Part shown: one piece after another, positions 25,336 to 34,545 of the stretch
How the letters are laid out: every line of letters starts with the position of its first letter
Position numbering within the stretch: position 1 is the stretch's first letter
Origin: CALOAD01 sp942491415
Lineage (GTDB): Bacteria > Cyanobacteriota > Vampirovibrionia > Gastranaerophilales > CALOAD01
Reading direction: 5' to 3'
Length of the DNA: 64,000 nt
NCBI GenBank assembly: GCA_942491415.1
Contig: CALOAD010000008.1
Span: 1-64,000, forward strand
Translations under genes and position numbers: made by a program
Notes under the pieces: generated by a model
Told to the model about the DNA's origin: nothing
Seen by the model: the letters and a program-made list of their open reading frames with translations, nothing else
The model's database searches: none

Positions 25336-26233
25336 TGTTCACCTTTTTGTTATTTTTTTCAAAACCTTCATCATTATTAAAAGCTAGCCCTGAAACTTTT
25401 GACAAATTAAGGTTCGAGACTACTTCTGCACCGGCAAGTCTTTCAAGTTCGATTCTGTAATTTTTGATTTTTTGAACAAGTCTGATTTCTTGCATTTTTT
25501 GTTTATCATACATTGCAGATGTAACTATAATGCTTACATCATCCTTTGATTTTAATGCATTAGAATAATTTCGATTATGAACCAAAAGCTTCTTGCGACA
25601 ATCCCTTAACGCCTCAATAGAGCTTTTATATTCATAATAATTATTTATAAGTTTATCTTGTAAGTCTTCTATAAGACCTGCTAATTGTATTAACTCAGTA
25701 TCAGTAAGGGGCATTTCTTTTGGCATTGTTTTTTTTTGAATAACCCTATTTGCAAGACTTCCTGTTGCAAAACTTGCTGTCGAAAGTGCACTGTCGGCTC
25801 CAAAAGCAGAAGGCAAAAAAGATACACCGTTAATCAAAGTAGATACGGTTCTTGCCATTAAAGAGGAGTGCAATCGTCTTTGCTCAGGCGGCATTGCAAG
25901 TTTTTTTAATGCAAATTTTATAATAGAATTTCTTGATACCGTAGATTCCCATAATATTTTTATGTCTTCTACATCTTTTTTCTTTTGGATTACAAAAGCT
26001 TCTTTTAGTGATTTTTCATTTTCGATAAATTTTCCATCTATTTTTTTGCCTTTATTGCTTACGTTTATTTCATGTTTTTCGGTATTATTTAAGTTAAGAT
26101 CAATTATTTCTTGCTCTTTTATATTATTCAAATTTATAATTTTTTCTTCATTTGCAGCAAAAGAAGAAGGCGTAAAACCAATATTAATTGCCGAAACAAC
26201 GAAAAGGAGTAATAATTTATTTTTCATAACCAT
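25325..26233 (-). CDS. Exported coiled-coil protein, paralogue of the downstream gene product
   Basis: A 302-residue protein with a signal peptide (ending S-S-F-A-A, about residue 27). It shares with the next product the order L-W-E-S...I-I-K-F-A-L-K-K-L-A-x-P, a small hydrophobic Ala/Gly/Ser patch, L-x-x-L-I-E-D-L-Q-D-K-L-I-N-N-Y-Y-E-Y and a final helix closing R-I-E-L-E-R-L-A-G. The two are tandem paralogues with overlapping reading frames, so they may form a hetero-complex in the envelope. The closing motif is like that of outer-membrane efflux proteins, but no beta-barrel part is seen. Function unknown. Confidence 0.65.
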   Translation of the reverse strand: MVMKNKLLLLFVVSAINIGFTPSSFAANEEKIINLNNIKEQEIIDLNLNNTEKHEINVSNKGKKIDGKFIENEKSLKEAFVIQKKKDVEDIKILWESTVSRNSIIKFALKKLAMPPEQRRLHSSLMARTVSTLINGVSFLPSAFGADSALSTASFATGSLANRVIQKKTMPKEMPLTDTELIQLAGLIEDLQDKLINNYYEYKSSIEALRDCRKKLLVHNRNYSNALKSKDDVSIIVTSAMYDKQKMQEIRLVQKIKNYRIELERLAGAEVVSNLNLSKVSGLAFNNDEGFEKNNKKVNNEK

Positions 26234-26360
26234 TTCTTTTCTTAGATTTTATTTACCTTTTATCTTGTAATAACTTTATACCACATAATAATAAAAGCGA
26301 GCATAGGTATTTAAGATTTTACCCGGTTAGCCCGCTTGGTTTAGTTTAGTTATATATTAT

Positions 26361-26903
26361 TTAAAATTCGTAACTCAGATCAGAATCTTGATCATCATTT
26401 AAACTTGCTAAATCAGCTATATATTCAGGATCAAAGTTTCCCGGTAAATTATCATCATCAGGCCAAGTTGTTGATCTATCAAAATTACACATAGACATAT
26501 TTATTGACGATGTAAAATCGGAACCTGCAAGATTTGCTTCAGAAAAATCAGCACCACTAATATCTGCTTCAGAAAAATCCGAATTATTAACAAATGCACT
26601 GTTGAATTTAGCCCCATTAAGAGCAGATTCTAAAAAACTGCATTCATTTATATTTGCACGTGCAAAGTTTATTGAATCTAATTCGCTACCTGTAAAATTC
26701 ATATTCATAAGGTCTGTTTCACTAAAGTCACAACCTGATAAGTCCATTTTACTAAAGTTAACATCACTAAGTTCCAATCCGGAAAGATCAACTTCAGAAA
26801 ATTCTAATAATTTTACTTGATCATAACTTCTTTGTTCATTAAATTCTTGAACACTACCGTTTTTTAACAATGCAACTAGTTCTTCTTTTGATTTAGTCAT
26901 CAA
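26361..26903 (-). CDS. Pentapeptide-repeat protein
   Basis: A 180-residue protein with about 17 tandem pentapeptides of the A(D/N)LSG/xF type from about residue 37 to 145, for example A-D-I-S-G-A-D-F-S-E-A-N-L-A-G-S-D-F. These fold as a right-handed quadrilateral beta-helix. The family includes gyrase-protecting proteins (Qnr, MfpA) and many cyanobacterial proteins of unknown role; nothing here shows which. The start helix and acidic tail flank the repeat. It is 20 bases downstream of a response regulator gene and may be its operon partner. Confidence 0.88.
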   Translation of the reverse strand: MMTKSKEELVALLKNGSVQEFNEQRSYDQVKLLEFSEVDLSGLELSDVNFSKMDLSGCDFSETDLMNMNFTGSELDSINFARANINECSFLESALNGAKFNSAFVNNSDFSEADISGADFSEANLAGSDFTSSINMSMCNFDRSTTWPDDDNLPGNFDPEYIADLASLNDDQDSDLSYEF

Positions 26904-26923
26904 TCCACCTCTTTTTAGCTATA

Positions 26924-27550
26924 TTAATCAATCAACTTCATCTGCATTGCAAGCAGTACTGCCTGCGTCCTGTTTGTAACATTTAACTTTTTAAAAATAC
27001 TATTTAAGTGCGTTTTAACTGTAACCTCTCTGACGAAAAGTTTTTCTGCAATTTGGTTATTATTATCTCCTCGTGCTACAAGTTTTAATACTTCTTTTTC
27101 TCTTGCAGTAAGAGGCGAAATAGGCTCACTTGAGGTAAAGGGAAGATCCATCGACTTTGCCTGTTTTTGAGACCAAGTGGATCGTCTAAGTAACGCTTCT
27201 ATTCTAGCAAGAAGGTTTGGAAGTGCAAACGGTTTTACTATATAATCATCAGCACCAAATTTCAAGCCCGAAACTTGTTTTTGCTCGGCATCAACAGCTG
27301 TTAACATTATGATAGGAATATTAGTAAATTTTTCATTACTTCTAATATTTTTTAAAGTTTCCCAACCATCCATATTAGGCATCATTACATCCAGTATTAT
27401 TAGATCAAATTTTTGATCCCCTTTTAGTAAAAATTGAAGCCCTTGTAGCCCATCATTAGCTACTTTTACTTCATACCCATACATTGGCAACACATCATTA
27501 AGATATTTAGGATTATCGTCTATTACTAAAATTTTTGCTATTGATGACAT
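26924..27550 (-). CDS. REC-LuxR response regulator
   Basis: A 208-residue regulator. Receiver domain: Asp11-Asp12, phospho-acceptor Asp54 (I-I-L-D-V-M-M-P), and Lys in Y-I-V-K-P-F. The receiver looks OmpR-like, yet the output is a LuxR HTH (about 143-205) with L-T-A-R-E-K-E-V-L-K-L-V and N-N-Q-I-A-E-K-L, a mix common in Cyanobacteria and relatives. No kinase is adjacent. A perfect minus-strand TATAAT at 27599-27594, 44 bases before the start, may be its -10. Confidence 0.88.
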   Translation of the reverse strand: MSSIAKILVIDDNPKYLNDVLPMYGYEVKVANDGLQGLQFLLKGDQKFDLIILDVMMPNMDGWETLKNIRSNEKFTNIPIIMLTAVDAEQKQVSGLKFGADDYIVKPFALPNLLARIEALLRRSTWSQKQAKSMDLPFTSSEPISPLTAREKEVLKLVARGDNNNQIAEKLFVREVTVKTHLNSIFKKLNVTNRTQAVLLAMQMKLID

Positions 27551-27872
27551 ATTTAATCTCTATTCTATTATTTACTACTTTTTGATAAAACAAATTATAG
27601 CAGTATTTTTAGAATAACGAAATACTTTAAGCTCCAAAATATTTCATCAAGTTAAAATTTCAAACAAATAGTTGAGTTTTTAGAATTAATTAATTAATTA
27701 ATTTTTTATGCATCATAACACAGTTTGATATTTAGGACGATTTTCATTGGGTTTGCTATTGCCAGCACTAGGAGTGCTTTAGAGTTTAATATGGGTTGAA
27801 AATCATGCATTAAAAAGATAAAAGAGCCTTTTTAAAGGCTCAAATTGCTTAAAAAAAAATATATTATTTTTT
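27551..27872. other. Intergenic region upstream of the response regulator
   Basis: No gene seen. It contains the candidate -10 of the response regulator (27594-27599), a run of four TTAA units (about 27685-27705), a small hairpin AGCACT-AGG-AGTGCT at 27766-27780, and the terminator of the prepilin gene at 27811-27841. Confidence 0.5.
27811..27841 (-). terminator. Rho-independent terminator of the prepilin gene
   Basis: Read on the minus strand, GAGCCTTT and AAAGGCTC (27841-27834 and 27831-27824) pair over eight bases around AA, then TTTTATCTTTTTA follows. It lies about 30 bases past the prepilin stop. Confidence 0.8.
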
Positions 27873-28397
27873 TTATTCACTTGATAAATAATTAACTTCC
27901 TTTGTATAAGAAGAAGGAATGCTTATTTTTCCTGTGTTATTGACATTCATTCTGAAAATATCTTCGTTTAATTTTCCTGAGTCAGTTCCTTGAATATCGA
28001 CAAAAACGGTCTTGGTAGCGGTTACATTAAAGTTATTATTAAATCCCCACCATTTCATTCCATTTGAAGTCATAAAATTATAAGTCGCAGGTGTTGAACC
28101 TGACGTTGGTACTGACGTAACATTACAATTCACAGTTCCAATTGTATTTAAAGAGTTTACAATATTTAGACAAAAACTGGTTGTATTATTTTTATCTTTG
28201 AATTCTCCGTTCACATATTGTGATTCATCATTGATAGCTGCAGAAACAGCACGCTCAAGAGTTCTAAAAGCAGCTTTATATAAATATGCATTTTTATTTG
28301 GTGTTGCATTTGATAAAATCGGTATTGTAATAGCCGTGATCACACCAATTAATAACAAACACACCATTAATTCTGCTAGAGTGAAGGCTTTTTTCAT
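27873..28397 (-). CDS. Type IV prepilin-like (pseudopilin) protein
   Basis: A 174-residue protein that opens M-K-K-A-F-T-L-A-E-L-M-V, a class III leader: cleavage between Ala4 and Phe5 with Glu at +5, followed by a 20-residue hydrophobic helix. After processing by prepilin peptidase it would join a type IV pilus or type II secretion-like filament. Ala instead of Gly at -1 is unusual but accepted. I start at 28397, not nine codons upstream, because GGAG lies nine bases before this ATG and the leader is then the normal length. The globular part is short with two cysteines that may pair. No pilus assembly genes are adjacent. Confidence 0.82.
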   Translation of the reverse strand: MKKAFTLAELMVCLLLIGVITAITIPILSNATPNKNAYLYKAAFRTLERAVSAAINDESQYVNGEFKDKNNTTSFCLNIVNSLNTIGTVNCNVTSVPTSGSTPATYNFMTSNGMKWWGFNNNFNVTATKTVFVDIQGTDSGKLNEDIFRMNVNNTGKISIPSSYTKEVNYLSSE

Positions 28398-28428
28398 ATA
28401 TTTTGCTCCATATTTAATTATCATTGCT

Positions 28429-28441
28429 ACGTCTAATTATA
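28429..28441 (-). promoter_or_regulatory. Extended -10 promoter of the prepilin gene
   Basis: On the minus strand TGC-TATAAT has the perfect hexamer at 28441-28436 with the TG of an extended -10, so a -35 may be dispensable. The expected start near 28429 gives a leader of about 30 bases that contains the GGAG site. Confidence 0.5.
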
Positions 28442-28569
28442 GCACGTGTTTTGATTCACCGCTTTAAAATTGAATTTATGTGATAAAAAAAATTTATATT
28501 TTTACTAAGGAACATAAAATAGTACATCTCGTCCTAAAATGTTAAGTAACTAGACTCAGAGGAGTATCT

Positions 28570-29265
28570 ATGGAGAGTTGGAAAAAGTTCACAGCATTTG
28601 TTTTATCGTTTATGATTAGCGCTCATTTAGGCTTGTTTAGTATTGCAAATGCAGCGCCTCATTATAATTTATCAAAAATGGAGATTAAAGAAAAAATAGT
28701 AAAACAATCTTTGCAACAAGGTGTAGATCCTCATTTAGCACTTAGTCTTGTAAAACAAGAATCAGACTTCAATAAAAATGCAAGAAGTTATGTCGGTGCC
28801 ATAGGATTGTTTCAATTAATGCCACAAACAGCTCGTTATCTGGGTGTAAATCCTTATATCGTAGACGAAAATATTAAAGGTGGTATTAAGTATTTAAAAA
28901 TGATGAAAAACCAATTCAGAAAAAATGAATTAGCTTTGGCTGCTTATAATGCAGGTCCGGGAGCTGTTCAAAAATATCGTGGAGTTCCTCCTTATCGTGA
29001 AACAAGAACTTATGTGCGAAATATAATGAGAAGTTATAGATATTATAAAAAAAATCCTGATCCTATAATTGCAAGTGTTAAAAATAAAAAAGACAAACAA
29101 AACTGTATCGTTCTAACGAATAAAAATACAAATGAAAATAAAAAAAATGAAGGGGTTAAAGTTGTTAGAAACAGTGGATTTTCCTTCTTTGAAAACTTCT
29201 TTGCAAACGGGAAAAACAATATATTTGTAAGCTTTATTAATAGTATATTTTCCTTATTCAGTTAA
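28570..29265 (+). CDS. Exported lytic transglycosylase (SLT domain)
   Basis: A 231-residue protein with a signal peptide (about 1-28, ending A-N-A-A). The SLT domain at about 38-150 has the catalytic Glu64 in V-K-Q-E-S-D-F-N, then G-A-I-G-L-F-Q-L-M-P-Q-T-A, and A-L-A-A-Y-N-A-G-P-G-A-V. It cleaves the glycan strand of peptidoglycan to 1,6-anhydro products in the periplasm. The C-terminal 80 residues are basic and end in hydrophobic F/I/S repeats. It stands alone, closed by a terminator. MurQ at 33.6 kb could take part in reusing the released sugars. Confidence 0.9.
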   Translation: MESWKKFTAFVLSFMISAHLGLFSIANAAPHYNLSKMEIKEKIVKQSLQQGVDPHLALSLVKQESDFNKNARSYVGAIGLFQLMPQTARYLGVNPYIVDENIKGGIKYLKMMKNQFRKNELALAAYNAGPGAVQKYRGVPPYRETRTYVRNIMRSYRYYKKNPDPIIASVKNKKDKQNCIVLTNKNTNENKKNEGVKVVRNSGFSFFENFFANGKNNIFVSFINSIFSLFS

Positions 29266-29280
29266 AATATTTGATATTTA

Positions 29281-29314
29281 AAAAGCGGAGAAATAAAAAT
29301 CTCCGCTTTTTTAT
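29281..29314 (+). terminator. Rho-independent terminator between converging genes
   Basis: Arms AAAAGCGGAGA (29281-29291) and TCTCCGCTTTT (29300-29310) pair perfectly, with T-runs on both sides, so it can end the transglycosylase transcript and the opposing decarboxylase transcript. Confidence 0.85.
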
Positions 29315-29331
29315 GAAAATTAATCTGACTT

Positions 29332-30780
29332 TTAAACAAGATCGGCAGCTATTTCTCTTATTTCATTCATCAATTCTTGCAGTTCAAATTCTCCTGTGAA
29401 TGGATTCATAATAGTACATCTTAAATAAAAACCATCTTTTAGTTGCGTTTGACAGATATAAAAATCTTCTTTTTCAAATATTTTTTGTCTTATTTTTACT
29501 TGAAGCTCACTTATGTCAACATTTTTATTTGGCACGTATCTAAAACAAATAATATTACTTTGAGGTTCTAAAGGTATCATAAAATCATCAGCATCTTGCA
29601 ACATGCCGGCAAACCGGCTGGTGAGATCATAAGTATAATCAATGAAGTCGCTAAATACTTGTTGTCCATACGTTTTAAGACATAGATATAACTTTAAGCC
29701 CATCATACCTTTTGTGCATTCCATAGTTCTGTGTCCATAATCAAACCAATCTTTACTATCGGCATTTTCAAATAAATAAGTAGCTTTTTCTGAGAACGCT
29801 TCATAAGAATTTTGACCATTTTTAAATAACACAGCAGTTATTAAAGTTGGCATCATCATCATTTTGTGGGCATCCCATGTTACAGAATCAGCCCTATGTA
29901 TACCATTTAAAAGGTGTTTATATTTATCAGATAATAATGCTGAAGCGCCATGAGCACCATCAGCGTGAAGCCATAAATTTTCTTCTTCGCAAAAATCAGC
30001 TATTTTACTTAAATCATCATAACTTCCTGTTGCGGTAGAACAAGCATTTGCAACAACAGCGATTACCTTACGACCTTCATTCAACGCCTTTTTATAGAGA
30101 GCCTTTAAATCAGGAATGCTCATTTGATAATTTTCATCCGAAGGTACAAGAATTGCAGAATCTTCTCCCATTCCCATTATTTGAACGGATCTTTGCATAC
30201 TATAATGAGCTTGCTCTGAAATAAGAAACGCAAATTTATTATCTTTGACACCTTCAGTCCAAATATCATAATCTACTTTCGCCTGTCTTGCAGCTAAAAG
30301 TGCTGTCATATTTCCTAAAGTACCTCCAGAGGTAAATATACCGTCCGCACTTTTATCATAACCGGCTAAAGAACACATCCATTTTAATATGTTAGCCTCT
30401 AAGGCTGTATTAGCAGGACCCATTTCATAAACAACACTGCTATTATTTAATATACCGACAACAGCCTGACAAAGTGCTGCCAAAGGCATAGGAATGGACA
30501 CTTGGTGTCCTATATATCTCGGGCTTTGAAGGTGATTCGACATCAAAACACCTTTTTTTATTATTGCTTCAAAGCTTTCTTGATTTTCAAAGTCTGCTTG
30601 CCAATTTTTAAGCATCTCTTCGGGTTTTGTATATGTCAATACACTTTTTAATTCGCCACTAGTTGCACTTTGCAAATAATCAGTAAGTATATCGACAATT
30701 TTATAACCGTTTTGCCTAAATATTTCAGGATCATATATCTCTTTTAAAGAATATTTCTTGGCAGAATCTAATTTTTCCAT
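29332..30780 (-). CDS. Group II PLP-dependent amino acid decarboxylase
   Basis: A 482-residue pyridoxal-phosphate enzyme of the DOPA/glutamate/2,4-diaminobutyrate decarboxylase family. Lys303 in T-W-D-A-H-K is the Schiff-base lysine; H-A-D-G-A-H-G holds the Asp that pairs with the pyridine nitrogen; T-S-G-G-T-L-G-N and N-A-C-S-T-A-T-G are cofactor loops. It decarboxylates an amino acid to an amine in the cytosol; aromatic amino acid, glutamate and diaminobutyrate specificities cannot be told apart by eye. The usual A-G-T-T at the second loop is N-A-C-S-T here. It appears to be a single-gene unit. Confidence 0.85.
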   Translation of the reverse strand: MEKLDSAKKYSLKEIYDPEIFRQNGYKIVDILTDYLQSATSGELKSVLTYTKPEEMLKNWQADFENQESFEAIIKKGVLMSNHLQSPRYIGHQVSIPMPLAALCQAVVGILNNSSVVYEMGPANTALEANILKWMCSLAGYDKSADGIFTSGGTLGNMTALLAARQAKVDYDIWTEGVKDNKFAFLISEQAHYSMQRSVQIMGMGEDSAILVPSDENYQMSIPDLKALYKKALNEGRKVIAVVANACSTATGSYDDLSKIADFCEEENLWLHADGAHGASALLSDKYKHLLNGIHRADSVTWDAHKMMMMPTLITAVLFKNGQNSYEAFSEKATYLFENADSKDWFDYGHRTMECTKGMMGLKLYLCLKTYGQQVFSDFIDYTYDLTSRFAGMLQDADDFMIPLEPQSNIICFRYVPNKNVDISELQVKIRQKIFEKEDFYICQTQLKDGFYLRCTIMNPFTGEFELQELMNEIREIAADLV

Positions 30781-30857
30781 TTTTTCACCTATAAATTAAT
30801 TAAACTATTCAACTTTAATATCTAGTGAAAATCTTTTAAAAGTTTTTTAACTTTTTA

Positions 30858-31304
30858 TCAGTAGCCTGTAGATCCAAAGCCTCCGGATGATCTTTGGGTT
30901 TCACTCAAATCTTCAGTCACCACAATATTTGCTTGTTTTATTTTATTTATAACCATTTGAGCAATCCTATCTTCAGGATTGATTGTATAAGAATCTTTTG
31001 AAAGATTCACCAAAGGAACACAAACTTCTCCCCTATAATCCTCATCGATAGTTCCTACACAATTTATTAAAGTTATACCGTGTTTTATTGCAAGTCCTGA
31101 TCTTGGTCTTATTTGAGCTTCATATCCGCAAGGCAGCTCTATTATAAGACCGGTAGGTATTAATTTACGCTCTAAGGGTTTCATTATAACAGGCTTTTCA
31201 ATAGCAGCTGTAAGATCAGCACCGGCAGCACCCCTTGTTGCATAATTCGGGAGTATTTTATTATGTGCCAGCCTTTTTACTTTTAAAATTATTTCTTCGT
31301 CCAT
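30858..31304 (-). CDS. dut: dUTP diphosphatase
   Basis: A 148-residue trimeric dUTPase with all five motifs: A-G-A-D-L (I), R-P-R-S-G-L-A (II), G-T-I-D-E-D-Y-R-G-E (III, catalytic Asp), D-R-I-A-Q-M-V-I (IV) and the flexible C-terminal R-S-S-G-G-F-G-S-T-G (V). It hydrolyses dUTP to dUMP for dTMP synthesis and keeps uracil out of DNA. It follows pnp on the same strand, but a terminator separates them. Confidence 0.96.
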   Translation of the reverse strand: MDEEIILKVKRLAHNKILPNYATRGAAGADLTAAIEKPVIMKPLERKLIPTGLIIELPCGYEAQIRPRSGLAIKHGITLINCVGTIDEDYRGEVCVPLVNLSKDSYTINPEDRIAQMVINKIKQANIVVTEDLSETQRSSGGFGSTGY

Positions 31305-31323
31305 AGGTTTTATTATATATCAG

Positions 31324-31360
31324 AAAAAAAGAGAGAAATATAAATTCCTCTCTTTTTTTT
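31324..31360 (-). terminator. Rho-independent terminator after pnp
   Basis: Twelve-base arms AAAAAAAGAGAG (31324-31335) and CTCTCTTTTTTT (31348-31359) pair with a 12-base loop. It lies 20 bases beyond the pnp stop on the minus strand. The A/T-rich outer arms also give a T-run on either strand. Confidence 0.75.
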
Positions 31361-31380
31361 ATCGTTTATTTTTTTAAAGT

Positions 31381-33510
31381 TTAAACAGAAGCTTTTTCTT
31401 CGTCCGAAACTCCTCTAATAGTAAGATTTACTCGTCCTCTTTCATCGACTTTCATTACCTTCACGATAACTTCATCACCAAGATTTAAGTAATCTTCTAC
31501 TTTGTTTACTCTTTCTTCGGCAATTTGAGAAATGTGAACCATTCCATCTTTACCGGGAGCTATTTCAACAATTGCACCTATAGGAAGGGTTCTGACTACT
31601 CTGCCTTTTGCAACCATGCCGGGCTCTAATTTTAAAGTAAGCTCTTTAACCATACGAGTGGCAATATCAATACCTTCTTGGTCAACACTTGTAATTGTAA
31701 CCAATCCGCTATCATCAATATCAATTGTAGCTCCGGAGGCTTCAATAACACCTTTTATTGTTTTTCCTCCAGGACCGATAAGTCCACCTATAGAACCTTG
31801 CTCTATCTTCATTGTAAATATCTTAGGCGCCCATTCAGAAAGCTGTGTTTTAGGAGTTGAAATAACTTCTTTCATTTTATCAATGATATGAAGTCTTCCT
31901 TCCTTAGCTTGTCCTAAAGCTTCTTTTAATGTTTCAAAGGCAATACCTTTGATTTTCATATCCATTTGAAGAGCTGTAATACCTTCTGTATCACCTGTTA
32001 CTTTAAAGTCCATATCACCAAGGAAATCTTCAATTCCTTGAATATCAGTCAATATAACATTTTTATCATCTTCTTTAATAAGTCCCATTGCAACACCGCC
32101 AACAACGGTTTTTACAGGAACACCTGCATCCATAAGAGCAAGGCAACTGGCACAAGTACTTGCCATACTTGTAGATCCGTTAGATTCGATAACATCAGAA
32201 GTAACTCTTATAGCATATCCAAATTCTTCTTGAGAAGGAAGTGTTGATAAAATAGCTCTTTCAGCTAAAGCTCCGTGTCCGATTTCACGTCTGCCCGGAC
32301 CTCTCATAGGTCTCACTTCTCCCACTGAAAAAGCAGGGAATGCATAACTGTGCATATATCTTTTTTCAGTTTGAGGATGAACACCTTCAAGAGTTTGAGC
32401 AAAACTAGGACCTGCTAATGTTGCAACTGAAAGAACTTGAGTATTTCCTCTTGTGAAAACAGCAGAACCATGAGTTCTAGGTAATATTCCTGTTTCACAC
32501 CAAATAGGTCTCACTTCTTTGGAGTTTCTTCCATCAGCTCTAAGTCCTTCGTTAACAACCATAGCTCTCATTACTTTTTTCTCTAGAGCTTTAAATTCTT
32601 CTGATACAAAATTGATGTCAGAAGACTCGATTAGTTGCTTGATTGAATTATCTTCAGCAAGTTCTTCGATTTTTTGGTTAACAAGGTCTTTAGCTTCCTT
32701 AAGTTTATTTTTTCTACCGGCTCTGTCGAAGTCATGATAAGCCTGGTTTACTAAATCATAAGCAGTTGCTTCTATTAAAGCTTTAAGCTCTGAAACATCA
32801 AAAGGATTAACAAATTCTTCCCTTTGTATATTACATTGTTTCAGGAATTCAAGCTGAGCAAGAACCTGTTTTTTAATTTCTTTTTGAGCAAATTCAACAG
32901 CTGCAAGAATTTTTTCTTCATCAACGAAGTTACATCCTGCCTCTACCATAATTACAGAATCTTCAGTACCGGATACGATAATATCCAGATCACTATTTTC
33001 TGATTCGTTGTATGTTGGGTTTGCAACAAGTTGTCCATCAACTTCACTAACTCTTACGGCACCGATAGGTCCTTCAAAAGGAGCTCCTGAAATCATTAAA
33101 GCGGCTGAAGCTGCTAACATTCCAAGAGTATCGGGTTGTTCAACTTGATCTGAACTTAAAGTTGAAACTACTACTTGAATATCATTTCTGTATCCTTTAG
33201 GAAATAAAGGTCTTATAGGTCTATCTATTAATCTGCAAGTTAAAGTAGCTTTTTCTGAAGGACGTCCCTCTTTTTTCAAAAATCCCCCCGGGATTCTTCC
33301 AACGGATGACATTTTTTCTTCATAATCAATTAATAATGGGAAAAAATCTATACCGGGTCTAGGTTCGTCACTGACCGTTGCTGTTGCCATGATTACATTA
33401 TCACCGCATCTTAAAACAACGTTTCCACTAGCGCTTTTTGCGTACTTTCCGGTTTCTAAAGTTACTTCTTTTCCACCGATTTCCAGTTTGTAAATTTGTG
33501 CTTGATCCAT
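31381..33510 (-). CDS. pnp: Polyribonucleotide nucleotidyltransferase
   Basis: A 709-residue PNPase: two RNase PH-like domains (about 10-230 and 310-540), the second with G-R-R-E-I-G-H-G and the Asp motif G-D-M-D-F-K-V-T-G-D, then a KH domain (I-G-G-L-I-G-P-G-G-K-T-I-K) and an S1 domain (V-A-K-G-R-V-V-R...G-K-D-G-M-V-H-I-S) at the end. It degrades RNA 3' to 5' by phosphorolysis, and can add tails. Length is normal for the family. Confidence 0.98.
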   Translation of the reverse strand: MDQAQIYKLEIGGKEVTLETGKYAKSASGNVVLRCGDNVIMATATVSDEPRPGIDFFPLLIDYEEKMSSVGRIPGGFLKKEGRPSEKATLTCRLIDRPIRPLFPKGYRNDIQVVVSTLSSDQVEQPDTLGMLAASAALMISGAPFEGPIGAVRVSEVDGQLVANPTYNESENSDLDIIVSGTEDSVIMVEAGCNFVDEEKILAAVEFAQKEIKKQVLAQLEFLKQCNIQREEFVNPFDVSELKALIEATAYDLVNQAYHDFDRAGRKNKLKEAKDLVNQKIEELAEDNSIKQLIESSDINFVSEEFKALEKKVMRAMVVNEGLRADGRNSKEVRPIWCETGILPRTHGSAVFTRGNTQVLSVATLAGPSFAQTLEGVHPQTEKRYMHSYAFPAFSVGEVRPMRGPGRREIGHGALAERAILSTLPSQEEFGYAIRVTSDVIESNGSTSMASTCASCLALMDAGVPVKTVVGGVAMGLIKEDDKNVILTDIQGIEDFLGDMDFKVTGDTEGITALQMDMKIKGIAFETLKEALGQAKEGRLHIIDKMKEVISTPKTQLSEWAPKIFTMKIEQGSIGGLIGPGGKTIKGVIEASGATIDIDDSGLVTITSVDQEGIDIATRMVKELTLKLEPGMVAKGRVVRTLPIGAIVEIAPGKDGMVHISQIAEERVNKVEDYLNLGDEVIVKVMKVDERGRVNLTIRGVSDEEKASV

Positions 33511-33636
33511 TTTCTTTGTCTCACTTTTCTTTTTTACTTTTCATCTTTTCTTATGTTCCTTAATAGTATATATTAAAAACAGGGAAATGATGCGAACTAA
33601 AACAAAATAATTTTATGAATTTGAAATGGGTAAAAA

Positions 33637-34530
33637 ATGGAAAAGTTGATATTAACTGAAAAACGAAATAAAAATACTATAAACATTGATATAGAATCGA
33701 CTCAAAAAATAGTTGAATTGATAAATGATGAAGATTTAAAAGTAGCTTTAGCCGTCCAAAAAGAATTGGAGTTTATTTCAAAAGCTGTTGATTTGATCTC
33801 AAGTAATTTTTTAAAAGGCGGTAATTTACTATATTTTGGAGCCGGCACAAGTGGTCGGTTAGGAGTTTTGGATGCTTCTGAATGCCCACCTACTTTTGGA
33901 GTCGACTCTTCTGTCGTAAGAGGTTATATTGCAGGTGGTGATTACGCCCTTAGAAATGCTGTTGAAGGTTCTGAGGATGACTTTGATGCAGGAATAAGTG
34001 ATTTTAAAACGTCCAAAGCAGAATCAAATGATGTAATAGTTGCTATTTCAGCAAGTGGCAATCCTCAATATTTATTGGGAGTTTTACAATCAGCTAAAGA
34101 AAAAAATATTAAGACAATAAGTATTACTTGCAATAAAGAAGCTAAGATAAAAGAATTTAGTGATGTTTTTATTGCCGTAGAAGTAGGACCGGAAGCACTT
34201 ACAGGATCCAGTAGAATGAAAGCAGGCACTGCGCAAAAAATGATATTGAATATGTTAACAACAGCTTCGATGATAAAAATCGGGAAAACTTATGAAAATT
34301 ACATGATTGATGTTCAACCCACCAATATAAAGTTAAAGGATCGTGCAGCTAGAATTGTATCCGAATTAGCTTGTGTAGATTATAAAACAGCCAAATCAAC
34401 CTTAGAATCCTGTCACTATAAGGTGAAGGAAAGCATTTTAGCTTTAACGAAAAATATTTCATTTAAAGAAGCTGAAAAAATACTTTCCCAAAATAAAGGA
34501 AAGCTCAGATCTGCTTTAAATCTAAATTAA
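33637..34530 (+). CDS. murQ: N-acetylmuramic acid 6-phosphate etherase
   Basis: A 297-residue SIS-domain enzyme that splits the lactyl ether of MurNAc-6-phosphate to GlcNAc-6-phosphate and D-lactate during cell-wall recycling. Family marks are T-E-K-R-N near the start, G-A-G-T-S-G-R-L-G-V-L-D-A-S-E-C-P-P-T-F (catalytic Glu in S-E-C-P), and G-P-E-A-L-T-G-S-S-R-M-K-A-G-T-A-Q-K. A UBA-like helical end (about 240-297) is also usual. AnmK and MurNAc transport genes are not adjacent. GTAAAAA rather than a clear SD precedes the ATG. Confidence 0.96.
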   Translation: MEKLILTEKRNKNTINIDIESTQKIVELINDEDLKVALAVQKELEFISKAVDLISSNFLKGGNLLYFGAGTSGRLGVLDASECPPTFGVDSSVVRGYIAGGDYALRNAVEGSEDDFDAGISDFKTSKAESNDVIVAISASGNPQYLLGVLQSAKEKNIKTISITCNKEAKIKEFSDVFIAVEVGPEALTGSSRMKAGTAQKMILNMLTTASMIKIGKTYENYMIDVQPTNIKLKDRAARIVSELACVDYKTAKSTLESCHYKVKESILALTKNISFKEAEKILSQNKGKLRSALNLN

Positions 34531-34545
34531 GTAGAATTAAATTTT

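Noticed and set aside
27685..27705. TTAA tandem run as a possible repeat element
   Set aside because: Short simple sequence in an AT-rich gap; no sign of function.
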